DNA of 64,000 nt from Pandoraea pulmonicola. Lineage in GTDB: Bacteria; Pseudomonadota; Gammaproteobacteria; Burkholderiales; Burkholderiaceae. This document shows, piece by piece, positions 63,636-64,000 of the stretch (positions are counted from its first letter, which is position 1; every line of letters begins with the position of its first letter). The notes below the pieces were generated by a model. The model was not told where the DNA came from and made no database searches. It was given only the letters and a program-made list of their open reading frames with translations. The translations under genes and the position numbers were made by a program. The DNA lies in NCBI RefSeq assembly GCF_000815105.2, contig NZ_CP010310.2, forward strand, positions 3,844,001 to 3,908,000. Reading direction: 5' to 3'.

Positions 63636-64000
63636 ATGAAGGACATTGAGACCTCCGTCTTGATTGTTGGCGCTGGCCCGGTCGGGTTGGCATTGGCGAA
63701 CGAACTTGCCTATCGCGGCATCGCGTTCATTCTTGTGGAGAAGAGCGACGGCAGCGTGCTCTTTCCTGCTGGAGAAGGCATCTTTTCGAGGACCATGGAG
63801 CATCTGCGGCGTTGGGGACTCGCGGACCGTGCACGCGTCAACGAAGGGTTCCCCGACGACTATCCGTTGAATGTCGGCTTTGCCACGTCGTTGTCGGGCA
63901 AGCTCCTCGCGGCCTTCGAAGCCCCCTCGAATCGCGCGATGCCCGCTCGGAGCCCGCATTCCCCCGAAGGCAACATCATTTGCCCGAAGCAGATCTTCGA
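63636..64000 (+). CDS. FAD-dependent aromatic monooxygenase, N-terminal part
   Basis: 121 codons before the window ends. SVLIVGAGPVGLALANELAY RG is the FAD-binding motif of class A flavin hydroxylases (MhpA/TfdB/PheA group), and GIFSRTMEHLRRWGLADRA is also typical. It presumably starts the pathway by hydroxylating the ring; the rest of the gene is outside the window. ACGAGGAATCC precedes the ATG. Divergent from the NTF2-led operon. Confidence 0.88.
   Translation, partial: MKDIETSVLIVGAGPVGLALANELAYRGIAFILVEKSDGSVLFPAGEGIFSRTMEHLRRWGLADRARVNEGFPDDYPLNVGFATSLSGKLLAAFEAPSNRAMPARSPHSPEGNIICPKQIF

Overview
The window comes from a high-GC beta-proteobacterium of the Burkholderiales. The evidence is the gene content: alaS next to a CaiB-type CoA-transferase, several Burkholderia-type trimeric porins, AAHS aromatic-acid transporters, and many small aromatic-catabolism operons with TetR, LysR and AraC regulators. 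Pandoraea or a close Burkholderiaceae relative is my best guess; this is an inference, not a database result.

Layout. 1-5.1 kb is core-like: alaS (partial), a class III CoA-transferase, an XRE regulator behind nested palindromes, an HD-domain phosphohydrolase and an isochorismatase-fold protein lacking the catalytic cysteine. 5.2-15.5 kb holds six paralogous genes, one on + and five in tandem on -. Their products have a Ser/Thr/Pro-rich N-terminus of about 200-260 residues followed by tandem repeats of exactly 64 residues. Each repeat looks like a helix-turn-helix unit whose recognition-helix positions vary. Every gene sits behind the same 116-bp upstream block (138 bp in the first copy). This family is the most interesting object here; I do not recognise it as a described family. 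15.9-18.0 kb encodes a leucine-rich-repeat NEL-type E3 ubiquitin ligase, a type III secretion effector class. 18.0-22.7 kb holds two beta-propeller proteins (lactonase-like and Ig-like/RCC1-like). 22.9-25.7 kb is a mosaic boundary: integrase N-terminal remnant, tRNA-Arg(CCU), deleted SRAP gene, transposase scraps, a second candidate effector with a Salmonella SPI-2-like N-terminal motif, and a 3' tRNA fragment. I infer a genomic island with several candidate effectors but no secretion apparatus inside the window.

26.4-35.2 kb returns to general functions: a CsgG-like lipoprotein, an IS110-family insertion sequence, a GT9-like protein, a WbuC-type cupin, rpsU, a porin, a lysine/alanine-rich protein and an MscS channel.

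35.4-55.3 kb is catabolic. A minus-strand operon (43.3 to 35.4 kb) encodes an alpha/beta hydrolase, a VOC metalloenzyme, a small protein, an EntE-like aryl-AMP ligase, a hotdog thioesterase, a maleate cis-trans isomerase, a salicylyl-CoA-5-hydroxylase-like flavoprotein and an AAHS transporter, with a divergent TetR gene. It fits CoA-dependent degradation of a hydroxy- or aminobenzoate through maleate to fumarate. Next are a porin/M20 amidohydrolase/MFS operon with divergent LysR, an AraC-led hydrolase/SnoaL/FadL set, a truncated LysR gene, a GNAT gene and another porin.

55.4-64 kb is another catabolic operon on the minus strand (NTF2-like, FAH-family hydrolase, aldehyde dehydrogenase, ThDP enzyme, SDR, two VOC proteins, MFS). 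It is divergent from a phenol-hydroxylase-like flavin monooxygenase cut by the window end; a perfect 12-bp inverted repeat lies between them.
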